Assembly (NCBI RefSeq): GCF_900324465.2 | Contig: NC_046618.1 | Location: 12,893,063 to 12,957,062 of the forward strand | Reading direction: 5' to 3' | Source: Anabas testudineus | Lineage: Eukaryota; Chordata; Actinopteri; Anabantiformes; Anabantidae | DNA length: 64,000 nucleotides | Shown: positions 1-11,275 of the stretch, piece by piece | Layout of the letters: each line of letters begins with the position of its first letter | Numbering within the stretch: the stretch's first letter is position 1 | Position numbers and translations under genes: made by a program | Notes under the pieces: generated by a model | The model's input: only the letters and a program-made list of their open reading frames with translations | What the model was told of the DNA's origin: nothing | The model's database searches: none

Positions 1-1548
1 TTGACTGTCAAAGAAATAGCAGCAAATGGCGTGAGTCTTTGTACCCGACAGTTATCAGCTGAGGGACACATTATTTAGACTATACAGTCCGAGATAACAA
101 AGAGGGCATGTTGTGAATGCTCTGAATACTTAAAAGCTCTAATATTTGTCTGCAGGGTCATAACAAGTTGCATTCCCACATCACACACCAAGCTTTCGAA
201 CAAATCGACTTTTTTTTATAGCCCAACAAATTAGTCACAGGGCAATGGCAAATGCAACCATATCAACAATTCATATGGTCGGATTCACACATGATATGTT
301 CTAGACAAACTTATCGGCTACAAGTTTGTCTGTTATTTAAAATAAGGCTCCATCTCTGGCACCATCTACTGCATCTTGTTAGCTGCCTTTAAGATTATAA
401 TTCCATCTTTTCTTGGGTGGGAGTGACAGTGGTTGTCTATATAAGGTGGGTGGAACACAAGATGCAGAATATCAGCATGCAGTGGACTTCCAAAATAGTC
501 CACCGTCTGGTCTGTGTAAAGAGCCAAGACTATACCACTCCTCTGCTTAAATAACCAAACAATATAAAGGCATTACAAGAAGAAAAAAATAATTACACAA
601 CAGTTCAACAGGCTTTTATAAGATCAAAGATGGAGAAACACAGTTAGGAAAATGTCAAATTACCACACAAACAGACAAGTGAATTTATGATTTATGACAT
701 TACAGTGCAACATGCACAGTATGTCAGCAACTGAAGTCTCATCATGCTGAATCTTATTTACCAACTTAGTTAACACTCTTCAAAAAGCCATGCGGCTCTT
801 TTTACTGTGTATGTACCTGGTGCTGTATTTGCTCTTCCTCTGCGAGAGATCTCATTTGATAGTCAGCTCAAATGTTACAGACATGGAACCAAAAGATGTG
901 GTGAGCAGCTACACACGTCATTCAAACATTAACTGACAGGAAATGCGTATCTTCTTGTTTCCTCAGCTATATAGTTAGGACTCAACGGCTTTATACTCAT
1001 TTGTCATTAGTATTGTTATTAGTGACTAGATTATTGACTTATGCAATAAGTAAATCGCAAGCAAATTGAGGACTGTGGTAGGAACACAGACAGCCTCTCT
1101 CACTGCTATGAATACACGATCTGAGACACATGCACACAAGTTACTGGCTCCTCTGTCAGGAATTTTCCACTCGACAGTCACCCAGACATACAGCGTACAT
1201 ATTTACATATTCTTAGGCTGTTTTCCTCCTGATCATCAGCAGGTTGTGAAGCACTCCTGTAACTGTATAACATTAGTGGAGTGGTGGATAATTTTAGGCA
1301 CCCTGTGTCACATGAATGAGCAAACAGCATCTGCAGTTTAAAAAAATTATTATCTTCATGTTTCAAAAAGTATCTCTACTTTGCTTTTTGTGTTGGCTTT
1401 AAAAACAGCAACAACTGCTTTAATCTATCTAATGCAACTGGTGAACAGGGAGAACAAATCTCATCTAAAAATCCACACTGGTCTGAACCATAATCACCTC
1501 CACTCTATCTCCTTCAGTAGTGTGATAGTGCATCTTGTGTGTCACATA
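1..1548. other. No gene seen; AT-rich noncoding sequence
   Basis: I see no convincing exon on either strand in this stretch. The open frames are short and do not resemble a known family. It may be intron or downstream sequence of the minus-strand gene whose first exon is proposed at 5070-5320, but this is inference from position only. Confidence 0.5.
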
Positions 1549-2461
1549 CAGTGGACAACATAAGTAAGTAGTAGTGAACCTTTTGAAATTTAATGGTTTT
1601 CTGCACTAATTTATTATAAAACAAGATCTGATCTTTTCTCTTAGTCAAGAGTATTAACAAATATAATATACTTATAATAATAACACAAAACTATTCCTGA
1701 GCTTTTATGTTTTAATTGGGAATGATAAAAACCTAATAGTGCTTGTGGGAAAAGTATGGGAACCCTTGAAATTAATAACTAGTAAGCAGCAGTTTCCTTT
1801 TTTGTGTACTGCCATAGACATTGCTTGTTCAATGTTTTACATTTTGTAGACTCATAACCACATATGTTAGCCGGTTTTAATGATAAAAAGGTTCCTTTTT
1901 TACCTCAATAATGAGCGTTTGTTGTGCTTTTGTGGTCATTTTAACTGGCCGGTTTGTCTAACTGAAGACTAGGGGAATATCTAGTCAAGTCTTTTCTAAA
2001 GTCTTGGACATCACTTTGTAACCCTTTCCAGCTTTATGTAAATCCTCAATTCTTGATCGTAGATTCTCTGAAAGCTCCTTTTGGTGAGGTATGGCTCACA
2101 TAAGTATATTTTCTTGTGTGGAACAAACTCAAAATGTTTGAGTGTTTTTTGTCAGTCAAAGTAGTTCTAGTCCACACCTACAAACTAATTTTCTTAACAA
2201 GACTCCAGGTATGCTAACACCTGACTCCATTTAGCTTTTAAGGTCATTATTCCAAGGGTTCACATACTTTTTTTTTTTCCACTAGCACTATGAGGTCTTT
2301 ATGGTTGTTCTCAATAAGCCATGAAAGATTTAGAAGCTACTATTTTAAGCAAATTATTTTTGTTAATACTCCTGACTCAGATGAAGAACAGATAACGTTT
2401 ATGACAATTAATGCGGAAAACTACAACATTTCAAAAGGTTCACATACTTTTTTTGCCACAT
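1549..2461. mobile_element. Degenerate Tc1/mariner-like DNA transposon
   Basis: The two ends form inverted repeats of about 75 bases. The left end reads inward with a GTGAACCTTTTGAAAT-like motif, and the right end carries the reverse complement of the same motif followed by TTGCCACAT. A TA dinucleotide flanks each end (1547-1548 and 2462-2463), the target duplication typical of the Tc1/mariner superfamily. The interior resembles the antisense of the 5' part of a Tc1 transposase, with several gaps. At about 0.9 kb it is shorter than a full element (1.3-1.6 kb) and has no long frame, so it is an old, internally deleted copy. The family call comes from recognising teleost Tc1 sequence; the subfamily is not resolved. 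Confidence 0.8.
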
Positions 2462-5069
2462 TATAAGAGACACCTGAGAGTTTAAGAGTGAGCTAATGCC
2501 CTCCAATATTCCTTGGCTTATTGGAACACATTAAAACGTGATCAAAACGTCAAAACATTGTTCCTCCTTGGTTAAGAAATAAAATTAAAACCAGACAAAC
2601 CTGTCATGTAAAAGTCCCTAACTGTGGTGAAAAACAAGCAAAAATTCTGCAGAGAGGTACGAGCACTTATTGACAGTCATGCAGAGCACACTTTATTCCC
2701 TAAACTGATCTTTAGCTCTAGCATGCCTTCTTAAGAGCTTAAAGCACAGAACAGGACACATCATATAGAAATCTTGTATTAGAGCAATTAGACTTGCTAC
2801 AGAGTCACATCTATCCAAACTGTATGACCCACTCACACATATATATACACTGTATATATAATATAATATATTCACAATGTATAGTATATTTATGTTCAAC
2901 TGTTAGGACTAATATGAAATCAGTCAGTGCTTGTGATCACTGAGACTTTTGTCTCTAGATGTCTGCAATGCTGCAGAACTTGCTTGAGAGAACAGCCCAT
3001 AAATCATAGAGGTGTACTGTAAAAAGAATGGAAAGGCAAATAATTTTATAAAACATGAAAAGAGTACTGCAGCAGGAAGTCTATGTAGTTCTTTGCTTTC
3101 TAAATTCCTACATGCTGCTCTGTATGAAATTTTATACGACAAAACTCACCCAATATAAAATAGCATAATAAAAAAATCCAGGCTATTGCAATGGTTCTAT
3201 AATCATCCAAGTAAGCACTAAACATCAAATTGAAAAAGAAGATGACATTTTCCTGTTCCAACTTGAGTATGATTTGACAAAAGTACTGTCCTCTTCTTCA
3301 ATTTGTGTTTTAAGTCTTTGTACCTTAATGCACACACACATTTTCAATTAGCACAGATGAGATGTCAGTTACACTCAGAGAGCTTTATTATTAAAGCTGC
3401 ACATTGGGACTGATCAGAACAAATCAGAAGTAACAATACTTGAATAAACTCCAACATCAAATACTGCTAAATACTTCAAAAGGGATCATTTCTCAGGTAC
3501 CCCTTTAGTTTTACAAAGAGACAGAGACTACAATATCGCTTGAGGTCCATGCCAACTGGTATTTATACGAGTATGTCTTTTTGGGGAGAGGGAAAGACAT
3601 CCCCTGTCAGAAAACAGGTGAGACAAATACATTGTGGAGCTGTCACGCATGCGCTAGAGAAAGCTCCACAGTATATAAAAGGCTGCAACAGGTATAACAG
3701 GTAAAAGAGGGTGTTGCACTGTCACATGAGGAATTCTCAGTCATCAGTGATAGTGATGCTGTAATCAGTGGCCTTTACTTCAACGAGCCGGTTCTTAATC
3801 ATCAGAGCAGCACTTCACTGACTGAAAAACAGGCAGCAACAGCATCAGCAAAGTATGTTTACAATCTAGTGGCATGAGAAAATATCTTGCTACTCACCAA
3901 CAGCTTTTGTGTGATAATTGTTACAATCAGCCACAAATGCAGCTATGTTTGTTTCAGATCAAAATGGGAATGTAAGTAATGTGACTCAGAAGACAACAGT
4001 ATTTAAACAAAAAAACAAACAAACAAACCAGCAGATAAGATCAGTATAAGGCACAATCTATAATTAACCATGGCATCAAGGAGGTAGAACACAAGTTTTA
4101 ATACAACAAAGCGATATTACACACTGAGTGCTAACTAATACAAAAGTCTTTAGGCATAAAAATAACATAAAAGCCCATCCCACATGTGTCCTGCATTTAT
4201 TTGTCTGTCAAGACACTCCAAGTGCAGGCTGGATCTGGTTAGTAAGCTGAGCAGTGATCCTTAGCGGCACGGTAAATTTCAAAACTAGCCTCCAATCCTT
4301 ATTCAAAGACACACTGTGGTGGTGGACAGGAAGTAAGGGATCACAGCTCCTGCCCTCATAGCACAGCCATCACCTGGACAACAGTCTCCACAGTCAGCAC
4401 TGCCTCAATGACTCACCCAGGCCCTGCTGAGTCAAGTGAAATGACTGATGCTAAAAGTCATATTGTCATTTAATAAGCAGAATACGCCTTTTTATGTATG
4501 TGGTTGGTATGTAAGAATTGATGTGCTCTATGTTTCCCAGTGATCCTGCAGAATGAGGCTGCAAAACAGGCTGTAAAATGCAGCAGGCTCTTAAAAATAC
4601 CCATCACTGGCAAGTGTTGCTGAGAAAAAGCATGCACCAGCAGGGTAAGAGAACGTGTGGCCTGAGAAATCCATTCCTATTTTATTACCTGTAATATATG
4701 GAGACCTTGTGTAATATCAACAACGTCAGAACAGCTTACATTCAGGGGAGAGAGACGGAGAGAGAGAGAGAGAGCAACATTTCATGAGCTTTAACAAGCA
4801 TGTCTGTGTGCCATCAACACAGCCGCGACACGAGAGCAGACAATGTGCCGCACTCCACTGGGTCAGAACAGGTGCACAAAGTTAGTTTAAACACGGCGAA
4901 CACACGCTCAGGAGCGTGCACGACATTAAAAACCGTGTAAAATAAGATTTACTAAACGTGACGGTGCATGATCCGAGTTGAACTGGAGTAAACCCACCGT
5001 CAGTTAGTTACCTAGCAACATGGCAGCGCTGTAATGACAAATTGATGGCTCGCAATGCTCCTCACATAC
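2462..5069. other. No confident gene; probable intron of a minus-strand gene
   Basis: No exon is certain here. The stretch includes an AAAC run near 4009-4030 and a GA-rich run near 4758-4783. Two short minus-strand open segments, 4208-4313 and 3737-about 3813, each end in a stop and lie after a pyrimidine-rich AG acceptor-like site. They are weak candidates for terminal or alternative exons of the gene starting at 5070-5320; I cannot assign them to a protein. Confidence 0.35.
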
Positions 5070-5320
5070 CTGGATCCGATGCACCCCTGGCTCCTCCACA
5101 CTCCACCGCTGTGCAAATCAAAGTTCACCGGCCTTTCTAGTAACTTCTTTCAGCAGTAACACCGTGTTCCTTCAGCGCGAAGCAGCCGCCGAACTGATGG
5201 AGTCTGTACACGATGTCATAGCTGAGACAAACGCACCGAAAGTCAGCCACTGATTTCCTTTACGCTGCCGCCTGTTCGGCCCTCCGGCAGAGGAAGGGGT
5301 GCGGGTACGACGTGCGAAGA
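5070..5320 (-). other. Probable noncoding first exon of an unidentified minus-strand gene
   Basis: On the minus strand a good donor (CCAG followed by GTATGTGAGG) lies at 5069/5070, at the edge of a CpG-rich block. The sequence upstream of the donor holds only a short ATG frame that soon stops, so the exon would be 5' untranslated. The downstream exons would lie to the left, partly or wholly outside the window. In human, MPHOSPH9 lies head to head with MTRFR and has a noncoding first exon, so MPHOSPH9 is one possibility; SBNO1 is another. Neither can be shown from the sequence. The 5' boundary at 5320 is a guess. Confidence 0.35.
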
Positions 5321-5483
5321 TGACACGTAGGAAAACATCATCAGCCCGGGAGAGAGTTGGCTAAACGATATCAACCGCTGTTTCTGTCCGTGTTTACAAA
5401 ATCGGACCACATCCTTGCGCCGGAGAACACGCTGTATTTCCTCAATCGTCAGAAAAGGCCAAAGTAGCTATGGTAACGTTAAA

Positions 5484-5759
5484 ATGTCCTTGAGTAGCCA
5501 GGCTACCCGGGCAGGAGTTGGCGGCCGGGCGCGTCCTGCGGTCGGAGAAAATGAAACGGCGGTGAGCTCAGCTCCGTCGCTGTCGCCACCGTCCACAGAA
5601 CCGGGAAGAGGGAAGAGCAAACAGCCGACGAGCCCTCACCATCGTAAGTTGTCACTCCTCAAGTCTGAGCCGCTGCGAGACTTCACAGTGCTCACGGGCA
5701 CGACACAGAACAAGTGGGCCGAGTACAGCGGCGGCGTCCGGTTCACGCTTTCACATTAA
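5484..5759 (+). CDS. Open reading frame of 91 aa in CpG island, unrecognised
   Basis: The first ATG in this frame is at 5484 and the frame ends at TAA 5757-5759. The predicted peptide starts MSLSSQATRAG, is rich in Ser, Pro, Arg and Gly, and has a less biased last third (KSEPLRDFTVLTGT, then KWAEYSGGVRF). I do not recognise it. Two readings compete: a small single-exon gene or first coding exon, or chance openness of a GC-rich untranslated leader. A GTAAGT site at 5644 would cut the frame and favours the leader reading. There is no nearby poly(A) signal that would argue for a complete one-exon gene. Confidence 0.25.
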   Translation: MSLSSQATRAGVGGRARPAVGENETAVSSAPSLSPPSTEPGRGKSKQPTSPHHRKLSLLKSEPLRDFTVLTGTTQNKWAEYSGGVRFTLSH

Positions 5760-5830
5760 AAGCCCAACTCGCCGCGTGTTCGGTTTGTTGAAGCTTCAGA
5801 CGTGAAAATGTGTAAATCCAACACCCGCTG

Positions 5831-5866
5831 AGACACAAAGTGTGTCTAAGACACAAAGTGTGTCTA
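5831..5866. repeat. Two tandem copies of an 18-base palindromic unit
   Basis: The unit AGACACAAAGTGTGTCTA occurs twice without spacing. Each unit is nearly self-complementary (AGACACA, three bases, TGTGTCT), so the pair could fold into two adjacent small hairpins or bind a dimeric factor. It lies about 70 bases downstream of the 5484-5759 frame inside the CpG-rich block. Confidence 0.85.
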
Positions 5867-8819
5867 AGAGCTCATTCAGGACAGGTCAAATCACAGTGTG
5901 CACGGCGTGTGGAACACAGCAGAGCATTTTATTCTGAAGCAGTGTCAGATAACTTCCTGTGTTTGTCTTTTCTTCGGCTAACTTCACCCTAACTCGAGTC
6001 GCTCAGATTTTCAGCCGAGCAGTTTCGATAGCGGGGCGCCCCCTGCCGGCGGCAGAGCGGCCCGCACGGTGCACACCGGTATCACGGATGGGTGTTTCCG
6101 CAGACATAAGCATTACTATAGGATGGAAAGTTACAAAGGTACATTTATAGCACTCGGTGATTATCATGTTACAGGCGTGCAAAATGGCACGTTATAGTCA
6201 AGTGTGCAGTTTATCCACATAATAGGGGCTATTTTAATATATTTAGGCACATGTGGTTTAATATAGGTGCTCTCACTGTGTGTCTAACTATGCAGATTCA
6301 TTTACATCAAAATAAAGTGACTAGAGGAGGGAAATAAAGAAAATATAAGTTTTTTTTATATATTGGTGGTTGGAACCGCAAGTAGGTCATTCGGACACTA
6401 CTGCTGCATTAACTGCTAGTGTAAATTCTGCATATGTATTAAAAATATGTAAATATTTCTTGTGAATGGTGGCATGTAACCAACTGTGAAGCACAGATAA
6501 GAATTCAATAAAAAACACTGCAATGAAACTTCACTTCACAGTAACGCTGCACTTCATACAAAGCTAAGTAAGGCTGTTACCTAGTTTCACTTCCTATACA
6601 CCACAGTGGCATTGTTACTGCTGACTTACTTGATGGCTGCTTCACACTATAGTAGTCCTAATGTTCTGCCTCATGGAAAGTGTCCCTATTCTGAAAGGCT
6701 GTAACGAATATTACAGGTATGCAGTGAACATTTGCATACACATTTCTACCTTGACTTCTCACGTGTCATCACCTTAACACTAACCACAGATAAGGTAGAT
6801 AGATAACACAGCTGTTGAGCTACAGTACATTTTGAATCAACTTTGCACACAAAAACTGGGACAAATTGTTCCCAGTTACAATTGTATGTATTTTTGTTAT
6901 TTGGTTAAGAAAATCAGAAACAGGTTACTGAAAAGAGCTTCTGCAAACTCCAAATAATAAAGACATAGCAAGGTTAAAATGTACTGTGAGGGTTAGTTTT
7001 TATGTGAGCTGAAAGATAAAGTTTCACTTAGACACGCACCTCCCCCAACCACAGTATTAGTGAGATGTCATCACAGGTCATCAGAGATTGTCTTTTCCCT
7101 GTGACCCATATAGCTGACATTGATTTACTAATTATAGTCCATGTCAAGGGCAAGAACAGAAATATTACATCACAGAACAAAATTTCTCTCATTGTATTAG
7201 AAATTGTTTCAGTATTTATGCAAATATTTTGCGTTAGACACATTTATAGCTTTTAATGAGCATCAACCATTTAATTACTTTCATTATTAATTTCATCACC
7301 TCAACAGAAAATGTATACGTTTGTCTGTATAATTAAGTTCTGGGTACCTGCTCTTACAACTGTTTCTGAAAATCCAGAAACAATTTGGATTCTGACCAGT
7401 TAGGGCCAGCTGAACCTAGGCTGAAAAAGGCTTTTCTTCCTTGGGTCTTTCTCTATGAGTCTTCTGGAGTAGAGCCTCCTTGTACTACCTTGTTTGTAGT
7501 TTTAATTTTTATTTAACCATCTCACTTATGTTTTTAAATTACATAAAGAATTAATAATTGGATTTACTGCAATGTCTTCTGGAACTGTCTGAAAAGATGA
7601 TGTAATGTTATGTAAAATGTTATGGTAGTGAAAATAAAACAGCAAAGCTGCTGCACTGTCAAGTGAAGTGGCAATTATTAATCCATTATTTCATTCCATT
7701 ACAATTTTGTTGATGCTCTCGTTAGTGTGAAAACAAAGGTTTGTATTATTATCCCCCCCAAAATGTCAAATTAAGAAACACTTTTCCCTGTAGACTTGAA
7801 AGAAGCTGTTACCATTCTGATCACAGGATTTCCATTAATTACAGTTCATTTCAGCTATAAATTGTATTTCAGGAAATTAACATGGCAGAAAACATATAAA
7901 GACAAAAAACTCAAAATTGATCTGCTTCAGTATAATACAGTTTGCAGTATGTTTAAAATAAAGTTTCAAATGAAGTTTATAAATGTTTCACCTCATTCCC
8001 TATAGTAAAAAGACTTTTGACATCACAGCAGGAAAGGCACTAGTTTAAATTTAACAGGAACAGATGAACTTCTAACCATATTAGTAATATCCTTTCAGTG
8101 TGTGCTGTAACATGCCGATTGAAACAACAAAGCCTCATCATCATATCAATCAATTCATCATCATCCATGACAAACATAATCTAATCAACAGCTTCATTAT
8201 CACACATCAGCATCGCAAAATTGAAAAGTAAAACCATATATAGGTGTATAGGAAGTGGGCTGTGGTACAAATTGAAAAAGAGGACATTAGGTTTTCTTTA
8301 CTTCAGATAATGGTTTGGCAATTATCCTTCACAGCAACTGGCCCTGCTAAAGTGTTTCCCATAAAAACGACACTTTCAATGTGGAAGATCAGCATTACCC
8401 TGTGGCATTTCTGCACAGCAAGCTGACACATGATGGCGACAGTGGACGAACAGGTTGTTTTTGTTTTTATTGCCACGAAGAAGAATACAGCAAAGGGATT
8501 GACAGATCTAAAAATAATTTGTTTTTCTGTTACATCTTTTTTTTTTTACCTATTTAATAAAATCCAGTGATGCGGAAAAGCAATGTGCTTTTCTCACTTT
8601 CCTTTATTTTACATGTACAAAACAAGAAAGGGAAAGTTAACATTTTATAAGTAAATCATTAGCAATGGAACAGGAGGAAAGGAGACAAAATAATAACATC
8701 TAGTAAAAGATGAGATACCAAATTTATAAAATCTGATGGGACATCATGCATCACATCAAACAAAAAAACATCTTGCAGGAATGCTGGGAGCCCAGTGAGT
8801 CCATGTTTAAGAGTTTGGG
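5867..8819. other. No gene seen; noncoding sequence upstream of MTRFR
   Basis: Apart from the tail of the CpG-rich block (to about 6090), this is AT-rich sequence with short unconvincing frames. It could be the first intron of MTRFR if transcription starts in the CpG island. No repeat family was recognised in it. Confidence 0.5.
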
Positions 8820-8912
8820 CTGGACAATGAAAGCGTACATAGCATGCAATTTCGTTGTACTGTTGTACCAAGTGTGACTGTACAATGACAATAAAGCTTT
8901 ATCTTATCTTAC
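8820..8912 (+). mobile_element. 3' tail of an L2/CR1-like LINE
   Basis: The stretch ends with a TTTCGTTGTAC block, then CAATGACAATAAAGCTTTATC and short ATCTT repeats. This is the typical 3' end of L2-type LINEs in fish. Only the tail is recognisable; sequence upstream to about 8640 may belong to the same truncated insertion. Confidence 0.6.
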
Positions 8913-9109
8913 TGTTCTCTTTCTTTAGTCCTGGGACTAAAACTCCAGGGAGATTCATTATTCCATTTATAGATACAGATAGTAGATATAATAAACAAAG
9001 AGGGGAACTATTACTGGTATTAAATAAAGAAAAACATAATGATATCCTGACAACACAGAAAGTCAATAGTCTCCTAATAATATATCTAAAAACGGGTTAC
9101 TTTTAGTTT

Positions 9110-9216
9110 TTGCCAAACTCCAGTTCAGCAGGTGGCGATGTAGGCTGGTGCCACCCGCCAATAAAAACCTAAGAAGAAGAAGAAGAAGAAGCTGAACCAG
9201 ACGAAGAAGAAGAAGA
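9110..9216 (+). repeat. Short dispersed element with (GAA)n tail upstream of MTRFR
   Basis: The element reads CCAGTTCAGCAGGTGGCG, then a short variable part, then CCGCCAATAAAAACC and an AGAAGAAG tail, with a second GAAGAAG block at 9203-9216. From memory, a closely similar cassette with a GGTGGCG core, a CCGCCAATAAA block and a GAA tail recurs near many teleost gene starts; its origin is not settled in my knowledge. Its end is about 150 bases before the MTRFR start codon and it carries a CCAAT motif. Confidence 0.55.
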
Positions 9217-9366
9217 CAAGACACAAACGTGAGCACAGCTAAGATTGTGAAACAGAAACAAATAAATCTATTAATAAGGGCATTAAAAGGGCTATTTAAT
9301 GAGAAAAACCGATAGTCGTTTGTTTTCATTACGTAAATCGTAATGTAAGGCTGCTTGTTTCTTCGT

Positions 9367-10071
9367 ATGCTTATTCAAAGCGCCGCCAAAACTTTGTATT
9401 TTGGAAGTCTGCTTAGAAAAATGTCCAGAGTTTTCTCGATGATCAGCTATATGAACAGCGTGTCCAACTGGGTCATCTGGAGAGGTTCTCCCAGGATGTC
9501 TCCACTGCTAAATCCACTCCCGGCTGGACTGACATACATTTTGGCAGCTGGTAAGAAGGACCTGATGGACCTTCCCGTCTTGAATGAGGACGACCTTGAA
9601 GAGCAGTTTGTGAGAGGCACTGGACCCGGGGGGCAGGCCACCAACAAAACCAGCAACTGTGTGGTGCTCAGGCACATCCCCACAGGGATTGTAGTGAAGG
9701 TACATAATGTCCATGGTAGAAAACAAAATCTTTGTATATTAATCAAGTCCTTATATATCTCTACATAAATGCATTATGACTGAAGGTTATGCGAGTTACT
9801 GACCATGCTAATTTAGTTTCTTGTACCATTTTCCCTGCAGTGCCATCAAACCAGATCTGTGGATATAAATCGAAAGCGTGCCCGGGATATTATGAGAGAA
9901 AAACTTGATGTTGCGTATAAAGGAGAACTTAGTGAAGTTATTATAAAGAAGAAAGAGTCTGTGCTGAGGAAACAAGAGAAGAGGAGGAAGGCAAATGAGA
10001 ACCTGGAAAGAAAAAAACAGTTTAAGGAGGTGCTGGCTGCAGACTTAAACCCTGAAAAGGACACAGCTTAA
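9367..10071 (+). CDS. MTRFR: Mitochondrial translation release factor in rescue (C12orf65 homologue)
   Basis: Two coding exons, 9367-9699 and 9841-10071, join in phase 0 across a GT-AG intron and give 187 aa (human 166 aa). The protein belongs to the class-I release-factor-like ribosome-rescue family. It carries the catalytic GGQ loop at residues 88-90 in the context [12 protein letters not shown], and lacks the codon-recognition domains of ordinary release factors. The C-terminal third (about residues 120-187) is a Lys/Arg/Glu-rich helix as in the family, which anchors it to the large mitoribosomal subunit. The N-terminus is rich in Ser, Leu and Arg without acidic residues, as expected for a mitochondrial presequence. 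The ATG at 9367 is used because it is the first in frame; Met19 is an alternative start. The known role of the family is release of peptidyl-tRNA from stalled mitoribosomes with MTRES1. Confidence 0.95.
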
Positions 10072-11275
10072 AATGTTTGAGTGGAATATCAGAAACACGT
10101 ATTGTGGTCTTGTATTTTATGTTAGCAAACTGGGAAAAACCTGGAGTTTTTTCCCGATATTGCCAACAGTATCAAATGCATCATTCTTTGTATCAAACTG
10201 TTACATGAATACCAACAATTTAAAATGGGGTTTAATCCGATTTTCATCTGATTTGATTTTCAATCAAATGTAATCTTTACTTCAGTATTTGATGGCATAA
10301 ACACCAATCCCTATAAGTTGTTAGTGTTGTAGTAAGGTTGTAATGTCTGCATTGAGAATTTTCTGCTGAGTGTTTTCATACTGAAAAAGCAGCAACTGCA
10401 ACAATTATGCTTTGAACTTTTTAGCTCTATATTTACCCCAGTTTATCACTAGATGTCAGTAAAATCTCATGGGATAAATATAGATGTAGTCTTGTTAGTA
10501 ATTGACTAATCTCCCAAAACCTTCAGTATTTCTTAAATTAAGAAAACATACCAGATATTTTATTAGCTATTGCATGGAACTTCTATTGCCTAGAGGTGGG
10601 AACATGCACAGGCATGTCCTGCTTTTAACTTTACATTTACAAGGAGAAAAACATTAAAGTAAAGTGCTATAGAAAGAACCGTTTTTCGTTTTAAGTGCAG
10701 AGAAAGTTGCAGAAGGGTTAGGGAATTCAAAATAATGTTTTGTTTATTTACTTTACTGAGTTGTCCTTTGTTTCCTGGTCAGAATAAGCAACATATAATT
10801 ATGCATAATAATATATGAAGTTGTGATATGCAAGTTTATAACTTCTAAAAATAAAACAGCGGCTTCATTTAAGCTGGTCCAGAGCATGAGTGCAAGGTTC
10901 TTTTGTTTACTTTACACACATGTTTGTTTTGGTTTTTTATGATTTAAATTATTTGTTTTGTTTTTATTTTCTATTTTATATATGGCACAGACTGGATGGC
11001 ACCTAAATCTTGTTGTAAGATGTTTCAATGACAATAAAATGTTTATTTTATCTTTATCTTTAAAATTGAAATAAGTGTCATGGTGTTAAATACAGTCTTG
11101 TGATTGAACCATACTTTTCTGACATGCATTTTAGATGCCAAAACACCTTTTTCTACGTTGAATATATCGAATAATTCTTGCTTTATACCTTTTAAAGCTC
11201 AGGTGATTACATTAATATCGAGATCACTCAAGACTGTCAGGAGGACTGTGCTGCACAGACCTCTGTGTTACAGGC
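10072..11275 (+). other. MTRFR 3' untranslated region and spacer to KMT5A
   Basis: No coding sequence is visible. A possible poly(A) signal AATAAA lies near 10850. A second, CAATGACAATAAAATG at about 11026-11041, belongs to an L2-like LINE tail (see separate entry). Either could end the MTRFR transcript; the choice cannot be made from sequence alone. Confidence 0.5.
10985..11065 (+). mobile_element. 3' tail of an L2/CR1-like LINE
   Basis: A TTGTTGTAAGATG block followed by CAATGACAATAAAATG and ATCTTT repeats matches the same LINE-tail pattern as 8820-8912, in the same orientation. Only about 80 bases are recognisable. Confidence 0.55.

Larger units (their letters stand above)
5070..6090. promoter_or_regulatory. 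CpG-rich, probably bidirectional promoter
   Basis: This kilobase is clearly richer in G+C and CpG than its surroundings, with many CGs between 5160 and 5760 and again near 6030-6080. It separates a minus-strand donor at 5069/5070 from a plus-strand GTAAGT donor-like site at 5644. That arrangement fits divergent transcription, the plus-strand product perhaps being an untranslated first exon of MTRFR, whose coding start lies 3.7 kb downstream. No transcript evidence is available here. Confidence 0.5.

Noticed and set aside
8855-9106. 83-aa plus-strand frame upstream of MTRFR
   Set aside because: It starts in the LINE tail and shows no domain or codon signal; it is better explained as noncoding.
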